From assembly GCF_022458985.1 (NCBI RefSeq), contig NC_061784.1, positions 24,610,545 to 24,674,544 of the forward strand: DNA of 64,000 nucleotides, given 5' to 3'. This document shows, piece after piece, positions 33,801 to 45,536 of this stretch. A program made the position numbers and the translations under genes. Positions within the stretch are counted from its first letter, which is position 1. The number at the start of each line of letters is the position of its first letter. Below the pieces are notes generated by a model. That model was not told the DNA's origin, ran no database searches, and worked only from the letters and a program-made list of their open reading frames with translations. The stretch comes from Mugil cephalus (Eukaryota; Chordata; Actinopteri; Mugiliformes; Mugilidae).

Positions 33801-36800
33801 GTCCTGGAGGTCAAAATATTTCTTATAACACATGAAAAGAGTCTGCGAAGATATTTGACTCTAAGATTAAGACAGAGTCAGAATTTAAACTTTCATTAAA
33901 AATATTAATAAAAAACTAAAGTCGATATATCTGGATCTTTCACCGGTTCATGATCAGAGTTAAAGTGACACATGGTGAAGACAAACTGTCTTCTAGGAGA
34001 CGTCTCCCTCAGTCTTTAGCTTTATCTTCCTGTAGAATCACTTTAATCTGAGGGAAACTTTCATTAAACGCAGGTTTATTATTATAGTTTAACCCACAAC
34101 AACAACACAACAACTCTGAGCCCAGAATAAAACCCTCAATGTTTCTATTTCTGTAAATACTCACCAGCCTCTGCAGCTTTATTTATCCACGACTTCATTC
34201 TACATAATAATAATAATAATAATAATGATTGTTCTTCTTTCCCTGTTAAACCATCTGAGTCCAGTCTGAGCTCAGATCATTAAAACCAACCTCATCATTT
34301 AAACCATCAGGGCTGATAAAGCTGCAGCTCTGATTTAAAAACTCAAAGGCAAAGATGCAGAAAGACGAGAGACGGAGCGGACGCCACGAACGTCTGGAAC
34401 CAACGAGGAAAACAGTTTGGAAACTGAAATAAGTTCCGTGAGGCTAGAACCAGACTCGTGAAACGTTCCTTTAATGAGCTGCTGGGGTCGGTGTCAGTGA
34501 GGAAGAGGAGGATGAGGAGGATGAGGAGGGGTGTGGATGGGCGCAGGCTGCTCTACCTGAGCCTGTGGCGCCACCTGCTGCTGGGAGGGAGGAAGAGACG
34601 CCGCCGTCTTCAGCTTCTTGGGGTCGGTCTTCAGCGGGACGTCCTCGTCCTCGTCAGAGTCCTGGAGGCCGTATTTGGAAAAGTGGGCGACCTGAGGGAA
34701 AGAGGGCGGAGTCAGACACACCTGAGACCAGGTCTGAGACTTTTAAATACTATCAGGGGTCAAACTTAAGACGTACAGGATCATGAGGGGTCACACAGCA
34801 GATAATGACATGAGGATTTAAGACTTTTTAAGGCCTGAACTTGGGATTATCAAATGTTAGACGTGGTCAGTTTCTACATGTTGGGTTCACTACGGATGAT
34901 GCCGTCTTCAGTGAATCCAGAATCACTAATCTGACGTGGATTAAAACCCACCTCGAACACCCAGGACCCGGTCTCGGGCCGGTACTCCAGGAAGCGAGCT
35001 CCCTGTTTCCGTGAGGCCTTCTCCAGCCGGCCCTCGTAGTTCATGTCGCCCAGACGCTCGGGGCTCCGGATCTGAGTGCAGGTCGTCTTATCGTTGGGCC
35101 AAACCCCGTCCAGAGTCACCTCCGCCCTCCTACACAGACACAAGGACACCACGGTCAGGGAGGACAACCGGGAAAAACGGCTTCAAGGCTCCACAGCTGC
35201 TCAGTCCCTTGAGTTCCCTTCACATTGTCCATGGTGTGAAATGTTCTTCCTTCCACTATTAAACACAGCCCTGAGTTCTACTGCTGCTTTTCTTCCAAAC
35301 GTTTCTCCATCAGTCAGGATTTATTTCTTCCTGGTAGAACATGGTTCTCCACTATCCTTCCAGTCTGGAATAAAGGTCTTAAGCCAGTTTCAGTAGTTTC
35401 TACATGTTTCCTCTGCTTGATGCAGCCAATTATTTGACCCTTCTCCACCAGACTAACATCTCCTCCACCAGACTAACATCTCCTCCTCCAGACTAACATC
35501 TTCTCCTCCACCAGACTAACATCTCCTCCACCACCAGACTAACATCTCCTCCTCCACCAGACTAACATCTCCTCCTCCACCAGACTAACATCTCCTCCAC
35601 CAGACTAACATCTCCTCCTCCACCAGACTAACATCTCCTCCACCACCAGACTAACATCTTCTCCTCCACCAGACTAACATCTCCTCCACCACCAGACTAA
35701 CATCTCCTCCTCCACCAGACTAACATCTCCTCCACCACCAGACTAACATCTCCTCCTCCACCAGACTAACATCTCCTCCACCAGACTAACATCTCCTCCA
35801 CCAGACTAACATCTCCTCCTCCACCAGACTAACATCTCCTCCACCACCAGACTAACATCTCCTCCTCCACCAGACTAACATCTCCTCCACCACCAGACTA
35901 ACATCTCCTCCTCCACCAGACTAACATCTTCTCCTCCAGACTAACATCTCCTCCTCCACCAGACTAACATCTCCTCCACCAGACTAACATCTCCTCCACC
36001 ACGGGATGTGGAGGAAATGAGAAGCTCCTTGTTGCATCCGTTGGTCTTAAATAACCTGTTGAACTAATGATCCACCAGGAGGCGCTGGACTATGAGCTCA
36101 GTTAGATCCAGGTGGAGGCTTTTATTTTGGCGAGGCTGCGTATTAGACCCTTTATACCTCCTCACTTTGTGACACGCCCTCACCTGTTAAGACCCGCCCC
36201 CTCCGGCGGCTTGTTCTTGTCGTCCGGGTACACGATGACCTCCTTACGCCTGAAGTGGACGATTTCATCGAGGTTCAGTCCCGACACGTTGACCTCACCG
36301 GGGAAGAAGACGGAGCCGTAACCTGCCAGAGCCAATCACAGCAGAGACAGAGACAGAGAGAGCCAATCAGAGCAGAGCAGAGCAGAGAGAGAGCCAATCA
36401 GAGCCAATCAGCCAATTTTCTTTAATGTACTATCTGCTTTCAGTGATTTTATTGATCTGCTCTCTATTATTTTTTTACTTCTGTGCTAATAAATAAATAA
36501 CTAAATAAATAAATGTCTGCAGTTACCTTTGCGTCCGACGGTGAAATTCTCCACGACACAGTCTCCGTTTTCGTCCACCATCTCAGCCAGGTCGTCCATG
36601 GACGGGATGGTGTAATAACCCACACGGTTCAGGACGATGCCTGGAGGACGGACAAGACACTTTAAAGTGGACGCGATGAAAACGATGCGATGCAACTGAG
36701 CTTCACCCAAACCCAGGACCCGTCTCCCTCTGAGCCTAGAGGAGTCTGGTCTGAGGAGGTGTCAGTGAGGAGGTGTTAGTGAGGAGGTGTGATGTTAGTT

Positions 36801-39800
36801 CTCCTCTCTAAGCCTCTTAAAGTTCTCTCAGTATTTAGCTGTTTGAGTCTTTAGCAGCTGCTGGTGTTTAAAAGTTATTTATTCGCCATTTGTTTTTTGA
36901 TGTGAGCTTTAACAGAAGAGATGAATGAGACCTGCAGGATGAGGAGACTGCTGCACCTCCTGCTCCTCCTCCCTGTCCTCCTGCAGTGACTCCTCCCCCA
37001 GAGAAGCCGAGACGTCGTCGCTGCTCAGCTGAAAGGAAAGAACATTCTGCGTTAACGTGAGCTGCAGGCGGCTACGCTGAAGGACCGGTTCCGGCCCGGA
37101 CTCTGAACCGGGCTCTGTACCGACCTCCAGGCCGTTCCTGGACACTTTGTGCATGTTGAGGTCGCTGATGGTGTCCTGCAGGCTGGTCTGGACTCGGCCC
37201 TGTGGGATCGGCTTAGCGATGGGGTTCACGTAGAACTGGGTCACCTCGGGGTCGTCGTCCGCTCGGCCGCTGGGACCCGGCACCTCCCTCAGCTCCTCGT
37301 CCTCCTCCACCGGGCTAAAGACAGACAGAAGAGGAACCTTCAGGGTGGAACTCTGACGGTCCTAAAACAGGGCTCCCAGCCTCTGGTCCCAGAACCAGGA
37401 CCAGGACCCGGACCAGGACCTCCTGTAGACAAGACGCCTCTGGACAAAATACTCTTTCTGTCAAGGCCAGTTCTCAGTTCTTCCTCTCCCACACATTACA
37501 AACCTGCAGGAACCTTCAAGGGAACCAGTGAACAGGGCACTAATGAACAGGGACAGAGAAACGTCTTGATGCTTCATCATCTGAAACTGTCTAAAGGGTT
37601 CAGGGACAAACTGAACCTGATCCAGTTCTAATGTTCCCATGGACTAAAGGACTAAAGGACTGAAGGACTGAGGGACTAAAGGACTGAAGGACTGAAGGAC
37701 TGAGGGACAGAGGGACAGAGGGACTGAAGGAATAAAGGACTGAAGGACTGAAGGACAGAGGGACAGAGGGACTAAAGGACAGAGGGACAGAGGGACTGCG
37801 TGAGACCGGACCTGTTTCCGTTCTGTGGATACTCCGGTGGTGACGCCAGGTCGTCGGCCTCCTTGCTGACTGGGCTGCTGTACTGGCTGCTGTTCAGGTT
37901 CTTCAGAACGAGCTTCTTGATGCTCTTCCTGTGGAGATGAGAGACGCCATCGTTCAGAGGTTTTCTTTAAATTCGCAGTCATGTGACGGCGGCGACCAGC
38001 TGATACCTCGGGATGAAGGCTCCGTTGGTGAGCGAGGGCTCGTCGTCGTCCAGCCCGTCGAAGAGCTGCGACTTCGAGGCCCCGGACGACGTCAGCGCTT
38101 TGGGCCGGACTCGGGTCGCCGGGCGCGGGGTCAGCTTGTAGTGGGTGGGCGTGGTCAGAGCCTTCTGGGCCGTCGGATTGGTCGGTTTCAGACGCTGTCG
38201 GAGGAAAGGAATTATAGAAGAAATTAAAACCCAACCAGGCTGAATCTGCAGAGACGTGGATTAAAACCAAATAATAAACCTCAGGCCAAACATCATCATG
38301 ATCAGTTATGATCCAACGTTGGGCTGAACGACTCGGGAAAATAATCATGATAAGTAATATCAGAATGAGAATATGTGAGTACTGATGAGCTTCAACACGC
38401 TCTGGATTTATTTTAGATTTTAGCGCCGTATTGATAGAGGACACATGCTGCTGCAGGTATTTTTGTCAGTGTCCAGGAGAAGGAAGGATCCACTGTTGTT
38501 TTTACGTCTCGTATCGTTTTGTCTCGTCTGTGATGAGGTGTAGCAGCAGACTCACCTCCTCCTTCTTCTTGGGGTCTGACAGCGGGTTCCTGAACAGCGG
38601 CGAGTCTCCGTAGGGGGAATACGCCAGGACGCTGAGCTGCTGCTGGAGCATCGCCTGCTGGGAGGCGGCGGCGTTCGGATCCGTCAGCGCTGAAATAACA
38701 AAGTTAAAATATAACCAAACGTTCCACAGACTCCAGCTGTGTTTCCATGACAGGTTTCTCAGAATAAAAGATATTTGCTCTTTGTGAATGAGCTGTAACT
38801 GGTGAAGTCTGGTCTGGTCATGTCCCATAATCCTCTTAAATTCCTTGAGGAAGATGGATTCAGATGAACTGGTCACATGACCTCCTGCATCATCACCATC
38901 GATACGTCTGAAACCAAGTTTTCTAAGGATTATTTCTATATCTGCTCACCGACGGGTTGCTGTGGAGCTCCAAAGCCCAGGGTACTCGCGCCGCTGTTGA
39001 ATCCGGTCGCTCCAAACGTTCCCATCGTTCCCAGAGCGGAGCCCAGTTTGTTCTGGTTGTTCCCGAACAGGGTCGGTCCCGCTCCCACTGCTGGACACAG
39101 CTCCACGTTAATAAATTTATGTTATCAGCTCCTAAACCATCTACCTCCAGAACCAGCAGGTCTCTATGTACAGGCATCATTCTGATCTCATCCATCAACT
39201 CCTGGACCAGACCTGGACCCAGACCTGGACCCAGACCTGGACCCAGACCTGGACCCAGACCTGGACCCAGAGGTTCTAGAAACACCACAGAGCTCACATG
39301 TTCTCCAAAGGTTCTAGTGAAACAGAACCAGGTCCACTCTCCATCTGGACATTAGGATCAAACCAAAGAACCCAAAGTTCCTCCACGTTGGGTTTTTACC
39401 TCTTAAAGTGAATCTGGCTCCAAAATGCTACTGATTCACTACAGGAGTCAACGTTCACACAATTCAACCTGTGGACATTTTATTTCTCCTGGACATTAAT
39501 CCTGGAGGGTTAATTAAGCGTAATTAATTAAGTGTAATTAAACGTTCTCTTGTCACCTGTCCCAAAGCTGGTTCCCAGTCCGGTGCCGAGTCCTCCGGTG
39601 GTCGACTTGTTTCCAAACAGACTCCCTCCAGCCGGGTTCCCACCAAAACCTGAAGCCAACAAAAACCAGGATGTGTTAAGTTTTTGTCTGAATGTTCTGA
39701 ACCGTAATTATTTCCCACATGTTTGTGACGTTGATGCGAGTTGTATTTTCTCTTATTAAAGCTTAACACTGGGTTGTGTATTTAACGGTGCCTTCGTGTC

Positions 39801-42800
39801 GGACTCAGTAAAACCTTCAGACTGTAGCTGGACTCTTTGAACGAGGACAGAGTGGACATCAGTGGACATACCGAAGGTGGACGTGTTGGTCCCGGTTCCC
39901 AGTGTGAGGGTCGGCTTGTTCCCAAAGAGCCCGGTGCCGGTCCCAAAGGACGGGGCGCTGGTGGTGGTGGTTCCGAACCCGGCCGTCTTGTTACCGAATA
40001 AACTTGGCTGTAAAAGGCAGAGGATACGTATCAGCTGCAGGGACTCGACCGTCCTCAGGCCGACCGGCTCTAAATGTTCCCGCGTTCTACCCGCGTTCTA
40101 CCTGCGTGCCGACGTTCCCAAACCCAGCGTTGGGCTGCCCGAACAAGCCAGTGTTTCCAAAGCCGGTGGCCGTGCTGGTCTGAGTGGCTCCAAACAAACC
40201 GCCGGACTGAGCCGGCGTCGTGTTCCCGAACAAACCCTGGAGACACAACCGGGCGTCATCAGCACAACATGAACTCACACTGGGTCAAAGCTGCAGCAGG
40301 ACACAGGTCCATTCATTTAAACTAAACCTGACTTTGTTGAATCAAAAGAGAGAAACTACACCAGGTTGACTCATCTGCCTGAACCTTTGTCTCTGCTGTA
40401 TCTTCCATCATTACATTATGCTTTTTATTTTATTTAAATTCATCACTTACTACACAGTGCAACAAACAAAATGTTTTTATTCTGACAGTGACAGTTAAAC
40501 CGTGACTGATTACAGACCCATGTTCCATAAATATCTGTCTCTGTCCACCACATCTAATGTCATAACTTGCTGTTGATCTGAGCCTGTTCTCGTCTTGTCC
40601 TGCCTCTCGTTGTGATGCTGTGGTGAACATGTTTGTGTATTGAGGCCCTCACCATGCCGCTGGTGTTGGGCTGCCCCATCGTGTTGGTGTTGCCGAAGGA
40701 GAAGCTGGTGCTGGGGGCGGTGGTGGTGGCGCCGAAGGGCTTGAAGAGGCTCCCGGCCGCCTGCTGGGTGGGCTGGCTGAACAGGCCGCCCGTGGTCGTA
40801 CCGAAGCCGGCGGCTGGAGCTGGAAACGGGACCAAGGAAGTGGACATTTTAATTGGACGTCCATCACATTCGTCCATTAAATATTAAAAAAAAACATTTA
40901 AAAAGGCAACTGGAGATGTAGATGTTGCCAAACAACTGGTTTCATATTATACAGACGTTCCATCACTGTGCACATTATTCAATCCGTAGGAACATTGATG
41001 CCATTTCCTCAGGGACACAAAGAAAACAGTTATATTTACGCAGCTTTAGTTTTACTCCGGTAATTTCTAATAATCACGGAGGCCGTCTGATATAAATTAG
41101 GTGGAAATCGTCCATGATTTGTAAGATAAAAATTACTCCACCAATTTCCCACCATAATTCTCGTAACACACAGGTCCTCTGATAAAAACTAATCCAGCAC
41201 AAATCAACATCTCTATGATTTAGGTGTGAGTTTCTATTCCCATCCATTATAATCTGTAAAGTAATTAAAACTGCATTTATAGACTCACTGAGTCTCTGTT
41301 TCTACTTCAGTAGAAACTTCAGCCCAAAGATCAGGTTTTAACTCGTGTTTCTAGACCAAGTAAAACTAGACTGGTTCTAAATAACTGAGACTTTTTCCTG
41401 AATATTGTCGTCATGTTTGGTTCACGGAGGAAAACGCTAACAAGAGGAGAGAGCTAGCAGGAGGAGAGGAGAGCTAGCAGGAGGAGAGAGCTAGCCAGAG
41501 GAGAGAGCTAGCCGGAGGAGAGAGCTAGCAGGAGGAGAGAGCTAGCAGGAGGAGAGAGAGCTAGCAAGGAGGAGAGGAGAAGCTAGCAGGAGGAGAGAGG
41601 CTAGCAGGAGGACGAGAGCTAGCAGAGCTACACATGATAGAAAGAAAAAACATGACAGCTTCTTTCCTATTGGTGGAAAATGCATCCATCAACAATCAGG
41701 ACATGATGTGTCAGTGGTTGCTAAGCAACAGTGAGGCTATATTCAGTCTATGGAGACAGGAGACAGTTTAGAGACATTTAGACATTATTACTGGTTGGAC
41801 ACCTGATAGTTGTGGACATGGTCCTAAATAATTTTAGTGGAAATAGTTGTAAATAACTAAATGTGTTGATCAGCTTTAGAAATGTCCAGGTTAGATTTAC
41901 ATTCTAAGTTCTAGAAATGGTTGGTTCAACATGTTTGTGGTTTTCTAACTGGTTCCTCCTGGATCTGATGGTTCTAGTCTGGTTTTAGCTCCAACGTGTT
42001 CACACACATGAAACCAAAGGAGATGAAATATAAAGAGAAGCCCAGAAGGAGTCAGACTTCAGGACCATTAGACTCCGGAGGGTTAAATGTTTCTCTTTTC
42101 ATTCGTACCTGCTCCGAACGTGCTCTTATTCGGCCCAAAGGAGAAACTGGTGTTGGGGGCGGCGGAGCCGAAGAGGCCGGTGGCGGCGCTGGACGTGGCC
42201 GTGGCTCCACCAAAAAGACCCCCGGCCCCTGGAGCCGCCATCGGGTTGGCGGGGCCCTTCCTGCCCGCCTGGTAGTCCTCCAGCCTCAACTCCTGCAGGA
42301 GGCAACAGAATCAGATCACAAACACCACACAACACAACAGCCTGACACCACAACGTTCAGACCGTTTATCATTCGGTCCCGACACCACAGCACCAACATC
42401 AACCAGAACCAAGCTTCAGTCCATCCAGTGAGCGACATGGTCGGGTTACGGGTCAGTGTTATATTCTGCCACGGAGAGGAAGCCAACGCAGTGATGTCAC
42501 CAGTGTTTAGTGGACAAAGTTTTAATCCTCAAGAAGATCTAATGGGTTAAACGGTTAAACCGTCCTGGTGTCAGCAGTGACTCACTCCTCCAGACACATA
42601 AACAAAGATAATAATAAGTTCAGTCATAAACATGATAAGAATGAAGGAGCCCAGTGACTGTGGAGATTAAGAACAGTTTGGATAAGACTGAACAGGAAAG
42701 ACCTTTTAAAACCTCCCAAGACGCAGTGAAAGCAACTGAACATGTTGGAGCTCATTCAAGGTCCTGGTCTCTTTTTAAAAGCCAAGACTCTGAACTTTCT

Positions 42801-45508
42801 ATCGTGGTTTAGTTCTGGAGGAATTAAAGTTAGAAAATAACAAGTTGTTGTGTTGGTTGAATCCTATAATGGCTCAATGAAACCAGACAAACTCAAACAG
42901 AAGCTCCAGAGCTCTGATCGGATCAAAAAGACGGCGGCGTCCATGGAGCACACAGAGGAAGGATAAACGCATTTAAAGCGAAGCTCCCGCTGACATGAAG
43001 ACATGATGTTAGCAGCTGGTCCTGCAGACTCACCTCCAGGGACTTGTTCTCGTACTCCTTCATGGCCGTGATGCACTGGTGCTTGGTGTTGATGCTGGAG
43101 GTCACGCCGGCCTTCACCATGGTGTCACTTCCCGTCGGAGGCTGTGGACAAAGAAACTCCAGCTTTACAGTCTGAGCTTAATGACTCGATTTAAAATGTG
43201 ACACGAGAAACTGACCTGAGACCATGATGAGACTTTAAAATAAGTTCCCCAGTACAGACTTTAATGTGTGTGACTACAGACTAGTCTGGAACTCGGTACA
43301 TTGAGAATTGATTCACGAAATAAAAAAACAAACTGAAGCTGGCTTCAGTCTTTTTCCCCTCTGACCAACCACATGCTAGAAAACTACACTAGAGTCTCTC
43401 ACTTAGAAGAAAAGATATGAATCTGTAGTCAGTCCGAGATTAACCCCAATTTGTTTTTTTACATGTAGCCTGGAGACTAGACCAGCTTCTACCACCCACA
43501 ATTATTATTTCCTGAATGGAATTTGATCCAGAGTTTCTCCGCTGGGAACCGATTCTGCTCCAGCCGAGATGAATTAGGTTAAAACCAAAAGGCTGTGATT
43601 GGCTGGAGGACTCTCCAGGTGATACACAACGTTCTTTCCTCACATCGTGATAAAATCCAGAGGTTCAAGATCCGGACTCTGATTATGAAAACGAGGTTCG
43701 TTCAAACTTGGACTCACGTTGAACTTCACGGTGGTTCCCGGCTGCTGAGCGGCCGAGAACCCGGAGCCTCCAAACAGGGAGTTGGTTCCACCGAAGGGGT
43801 TGGCGGTGGTGTTGGTGGCTCCAAAGAGTCCACCGCTGCTGGTGCTCGTCCCAAAGCCTGAAGGACATGAAGGACATGAAGGACAGGACGATAAAAACAA
43901 ACAAGGTGTTCAACATTAAACCTCCACAGAGTCCGGAGAGACCGGGATCCATAAAAAGGTCCTCACTTCCAAAGGACGACGGTTTGTTGGCGCCGAATGC
44001 GTTGTTCTGTTGGTTGAAGAGTCCTCCGCTGGTGCCGGTCCCCGTGTTTCCGAACAGGCCGGTGGTCGTACCACTGGCGGCTCCGAAGCCGAAGCCGGTG
44101 CTGGTGGAGGACGTCGCCGGCTGGTTGAAGGTACTGGACCCAAACAGGCCTCCTGGACACAAAGACAGCGGGGACAGATTAGCTTGAGTCGCTGTAGACG
44201 CCTCCTTTCACCAACTCATAAATAAAGTAGGACGGTCAAAATAAACTCGGATTAAAAATGGAACCTGATGAGGCCACAGCAGAATGTCTCCGAATGTCTC
44301 AAGACAAACAAGGAGACGGAAGAGAGGACGAGGAGACGGAGGGGACAAACTAAGACAAAGACAAGCTGACTTGAAAACATCTGATCAATCCTAAAGCAAA
44401 ATGAAGTGATTAATAGAGGAAATAAAAATTACATATTAACGATATTTAATCGCAATTAATCGCAAACCTGAGATTAATCTGATTCAAGGTTTCATCCTTC
44501 AACAGCACTAAAGACACACCAGATTAATTCTACTTGTTCAGCGTTGACAAGAAAAACGCTGGCGTAACGGCACAAAGAACTAACAGAAAACTTAGAGAAC
44601 ACTTCCATTTTACTTTCCTTTTATTTATTTTTGTAACATTTTCCTCCCATTCTTGTTTTTGTAGGTGTTTGGAGCAGGTCACGTGTCCAGAGAGTGGTTG
44701 TGTTGGGGAACAGGAGGCAGTGGGACAGTAAAATCTCTGAGATAAGCAGCTCTGTACTTAAACCACCAGAGAAACCAAAGATGCGCTGATGCTAAAAATA
44801 ATAAGTCAAATTATGCTGAGTTCTGCTTCGGGATGACAGAATATCATGTCGGGAACAATAAAGTACGAATCTAAGTCCAACAGTTGTTGAAACAAGTTAT
44901 TTTACAGACGGATATTTAAATTTTAATGCCGAGTTCCTTTTCTTGTGTTATTCAATGATGTGATACCATAGTACCATATATTTTTCTAGAGTGTAACACC
45001 CGAATTTTTTATAATGGCAAAATCCTGGAAATGTATCTTTAACTTTATGTGGTTTTCTCTCCCTTGGGAGATGAATTCAGTCAAAATAACAGTAGAACAG
45101 AAGAAAACAGACAGCAATATATTAATAAACATTGGTAGGTCCCTGGTTTTCCCTTAATAAATACAGATTTTTTGATGATAATAATATAAATAATGAGTTT
45201 GAGCCCTGATCTAAGCTAGAATAACAGGTGCATACCTGGTTTATTGGGGGTGGTTCCAAACAATCCTCCTGTGTTGTTGGTCGCTCCGAATGCTGACGTC
45301 CCAAAACCGCCCGTCGCCCCGAAACCAGCATCTGGAGAAACCAGAGTCCACATGAGGACGGGTCATTTAAATCCACAGGAATCAAACTGAGCGCACGTTA
45401 GATTTACAACAAATAAAGCTCAGACTTACTTTGCTGACCGAAGGTGGAAGAGGTTCCAAACCCCCCCGTCCCTCCACCGAAGGAAGTACCGAAAGACTTG
45501 TTGAACAT
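24883..45508 (-). CDS. nup98: nup98: NUP98-NUP96 precursor, 1836 aa, 34 coding exons
   Basis: Encodes the nuclear pore precursor that cuts itself into NUP98 (FG nucleoporin) and NUP96 (Y-complex scaffold). Coding exons (low-high): 45430-45508, 45236-45331, 43967-44152, 43718-43857, 43034-43141, 42109-42292, 40653-40819, 40102-40236, 39872-40007, 39557-39649, 38950-39090, 38556-38689, 38007-38194, 37812-37928, 37125-37314, 36932-37028, 36527-36640, 36184-36322, 34952-35129, 34557-34691, 33302-33565, 32167-32299, 31752-32002, 31472-31656, 30576-30838, 29132-29407, 28674-28831, 28436-28576, 28184-28335, 27837-28058, 26265-26506, 26023-26177, 25253-25364, 24883-25082. All borders are GT/AG, all phases agree, and the sum of 5511 nt is an exact frame. 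The length is close to the human protein (about 1817 aa). The acceptor at 40819 could instead be 40813 (six bases, NAGNAG-like). No break was seen; the gene looks intact. Confidence 0.97.
25800..25925. repeat. 28-bp minisatellite in a nup98 intron
   Basis: About four units of GGACGTAGGACGGTTAATGT plus CCAGAACA lie in the intron after the exon at 26023. Confidence 0.8.
26690..27335. repeat. Compound GCTGAGGCTAGCTGGTATA tandem array
   Basis: Dozens of short units (GCTGAGG(C/T)TAGCTGGT(AT)A and variants) fill much of the intron between exons 27837-28058 and 26265-26506. Longer blocks repeat inside it (for example about 26810-26960 against 27010-27180), so there is a higher-order structure. Confidence 0.85.
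27440..27645. repeat. 16-bp minisatellite (CAGACAGACCCAGAAC)n
   Basis: About a dozen units lie in the same nup98 intron. The long open frames across it on the plus strand are artefacts of the repeat. Confidence 0.85.
29521..29585. repeat. Short 18-bp repeat, three to four units
   Basis: ACGGTGCTGATGCTA type units lie in a nup98 intron. Confidence 0.7.
31020..31475 (-). repeat. About 47-bp minisatellite carrying copies of the exon 24 donor site
   Basis: About ten units begin CTCTTATTTTGTAGG and most contain GGGTCTTACGGTTTG. On the minus strand this reads CAAACC|GTAAGACCC, which is the exon end and donor of coding exon 24 (31472-31656). Seven intronic copies of this donor precede the real one in genome order, so they lie downstream of it in the transcript. 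Confidence 0.85.
32015..32135. repeat. GGAGGAGGTTAATGAT tandem repeat
   Basis: GGA-rich units joined by GTTAATG fill most of the short intron between exons 32167-32299 and 31752-32002. Confidence 0.75.
32350..33330 (-). repeat. 27-32-bp minisatellite carrying about 30 copies of the exon 21 donor site
   Basis: Units read GGGGCGGGGCTCTACCTGTA plus AGGTGTG and fill almost the whole intron after coding exon 21. On the minus strand each typical unit reads CACACCTTACAG|GTAGAG, the end of exon 21 (..H-T-L-Q) with its donor at 33302/33301. I count about 30 intronic copies besides the real one. Some are altered (CCTCTAAG, CCTGCAGG). A higher-order pattern of several units repeats around 32400, 32580 and 32960. 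Confidence 0.88.
34557..36970 (-). other. nup98: NUP98 autoproteolytic domain and HF|S cleavage site
   Basis: Exons 36932-37028 (its end) through 34557-34691 encode [76 protein letters not shown] and [12 protein letters not shown]. The cleavage motif [14 protein letters not shown] follows, with F878 and S879 as the scissile pair at 34680/34679. Cleavage frees NUP98 (878 aa) and NUP96 (958 aa). His877 and Ser879, the catalytic pair, are present. Confidence 0.95.
35400..36120 (+). mobile_element. Interspersed repeat with expanded internal minisatellite, in a nup98 intron
   Basis: The tandem part at about 35445-36000 repeats AGACTAACATCTCCTCCTCC with variation, in 20 to 25 or more units. The edges (GCTTGATGCAGCC on the left, GGATGTGGAGGAAATGAGAA and GGCGCTGGACTATGAGCTCA on the right) match the repeat at 2280-2640 in PYD-OB gene 1 in reverse orientation. 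It is the same element with a longer repeat. Confidence 0.65.
37640..37800. repeat. GGACTGAAGGACTGAGGG tandem repeat
   Basis: Short GGACTAAAGGACTGA and GGGACAGAGGGAC units run up to the donor of the exon at 37812-37928, without including it. Confidence 0.75.
39200..39275. repeat. 12-bp repeat (ACCCAGACCTGG)n
   Basis: About six units lie in the intron between exons 39557-39649 and 38950-39090. A related non-repeated block occurs near 55980-56160 and 60160-60240. Confidence 0.75.
40880..42060. other. Long nup98 intron with an AGCTAGCAGGAGGAGAG array
   Basis: At 41440-41630, about ten AGCTAGCAGGAGGAGAG units with small indels occur. The rest of the intron shows no feature I can name. Confidence 0.6.
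42250..43141 (-). other. nup98: GLEBS motif (RAE1/GLE2 binding) across coding exons 5 and 6
   Basis: Exon 43034-43141 encodes [18 protein letters not shown] and [13 protein letters not shown]; the next exon opens with [14 protein letters not shown]. This is the GLEBS segment, at about residues 168-217, that binds RAE1 in vertebrate NUP98. It is highly conserved, so the binding is very likely retained. Confidence 0.93.
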
Positions 45509-45536
45509 CTTGCTCCGTTAGCAGGACGGCATAAGT

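Larger units (their letters stand above)
24883..34679 (-). other. nup98: NUP96 half (Y-complex scaffold)
   Basis: After the cleavage site comes a disordered part with a run of 12 Gly (residues 928-939, 33506-33541) that I do not know from the human protein. Then [20 protein letters not shown], and the helical scaffold: [118 protein letters not shown], and the end [13 protein letters not shown] to [20 protein letters not shown]. In the family this part joins SEC13 and NUP107 in the Y complex. The stop TGA is at 24885-24883. Confidence 0.95.
38556..45508 (-). other. nup98: nup98 GLFG-repeat region (coding exons 1-12)
   Basis: The protein starts [18 protein letters not shown] and is rich in G, F, T, S and N. 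About ten GLFG motifs and many FG dipeptides are spread over exons 2-4 and 6-9, on both sides of the GLEBS segment. In the family these disordered repeats form the permeability barrier and bind transport receptors. The last exon here (38556-38689) is the conserved [12 protein letters not shown] and [16 protein letters not shown] stretch that ends the repeat region. Confidence 0.95.
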
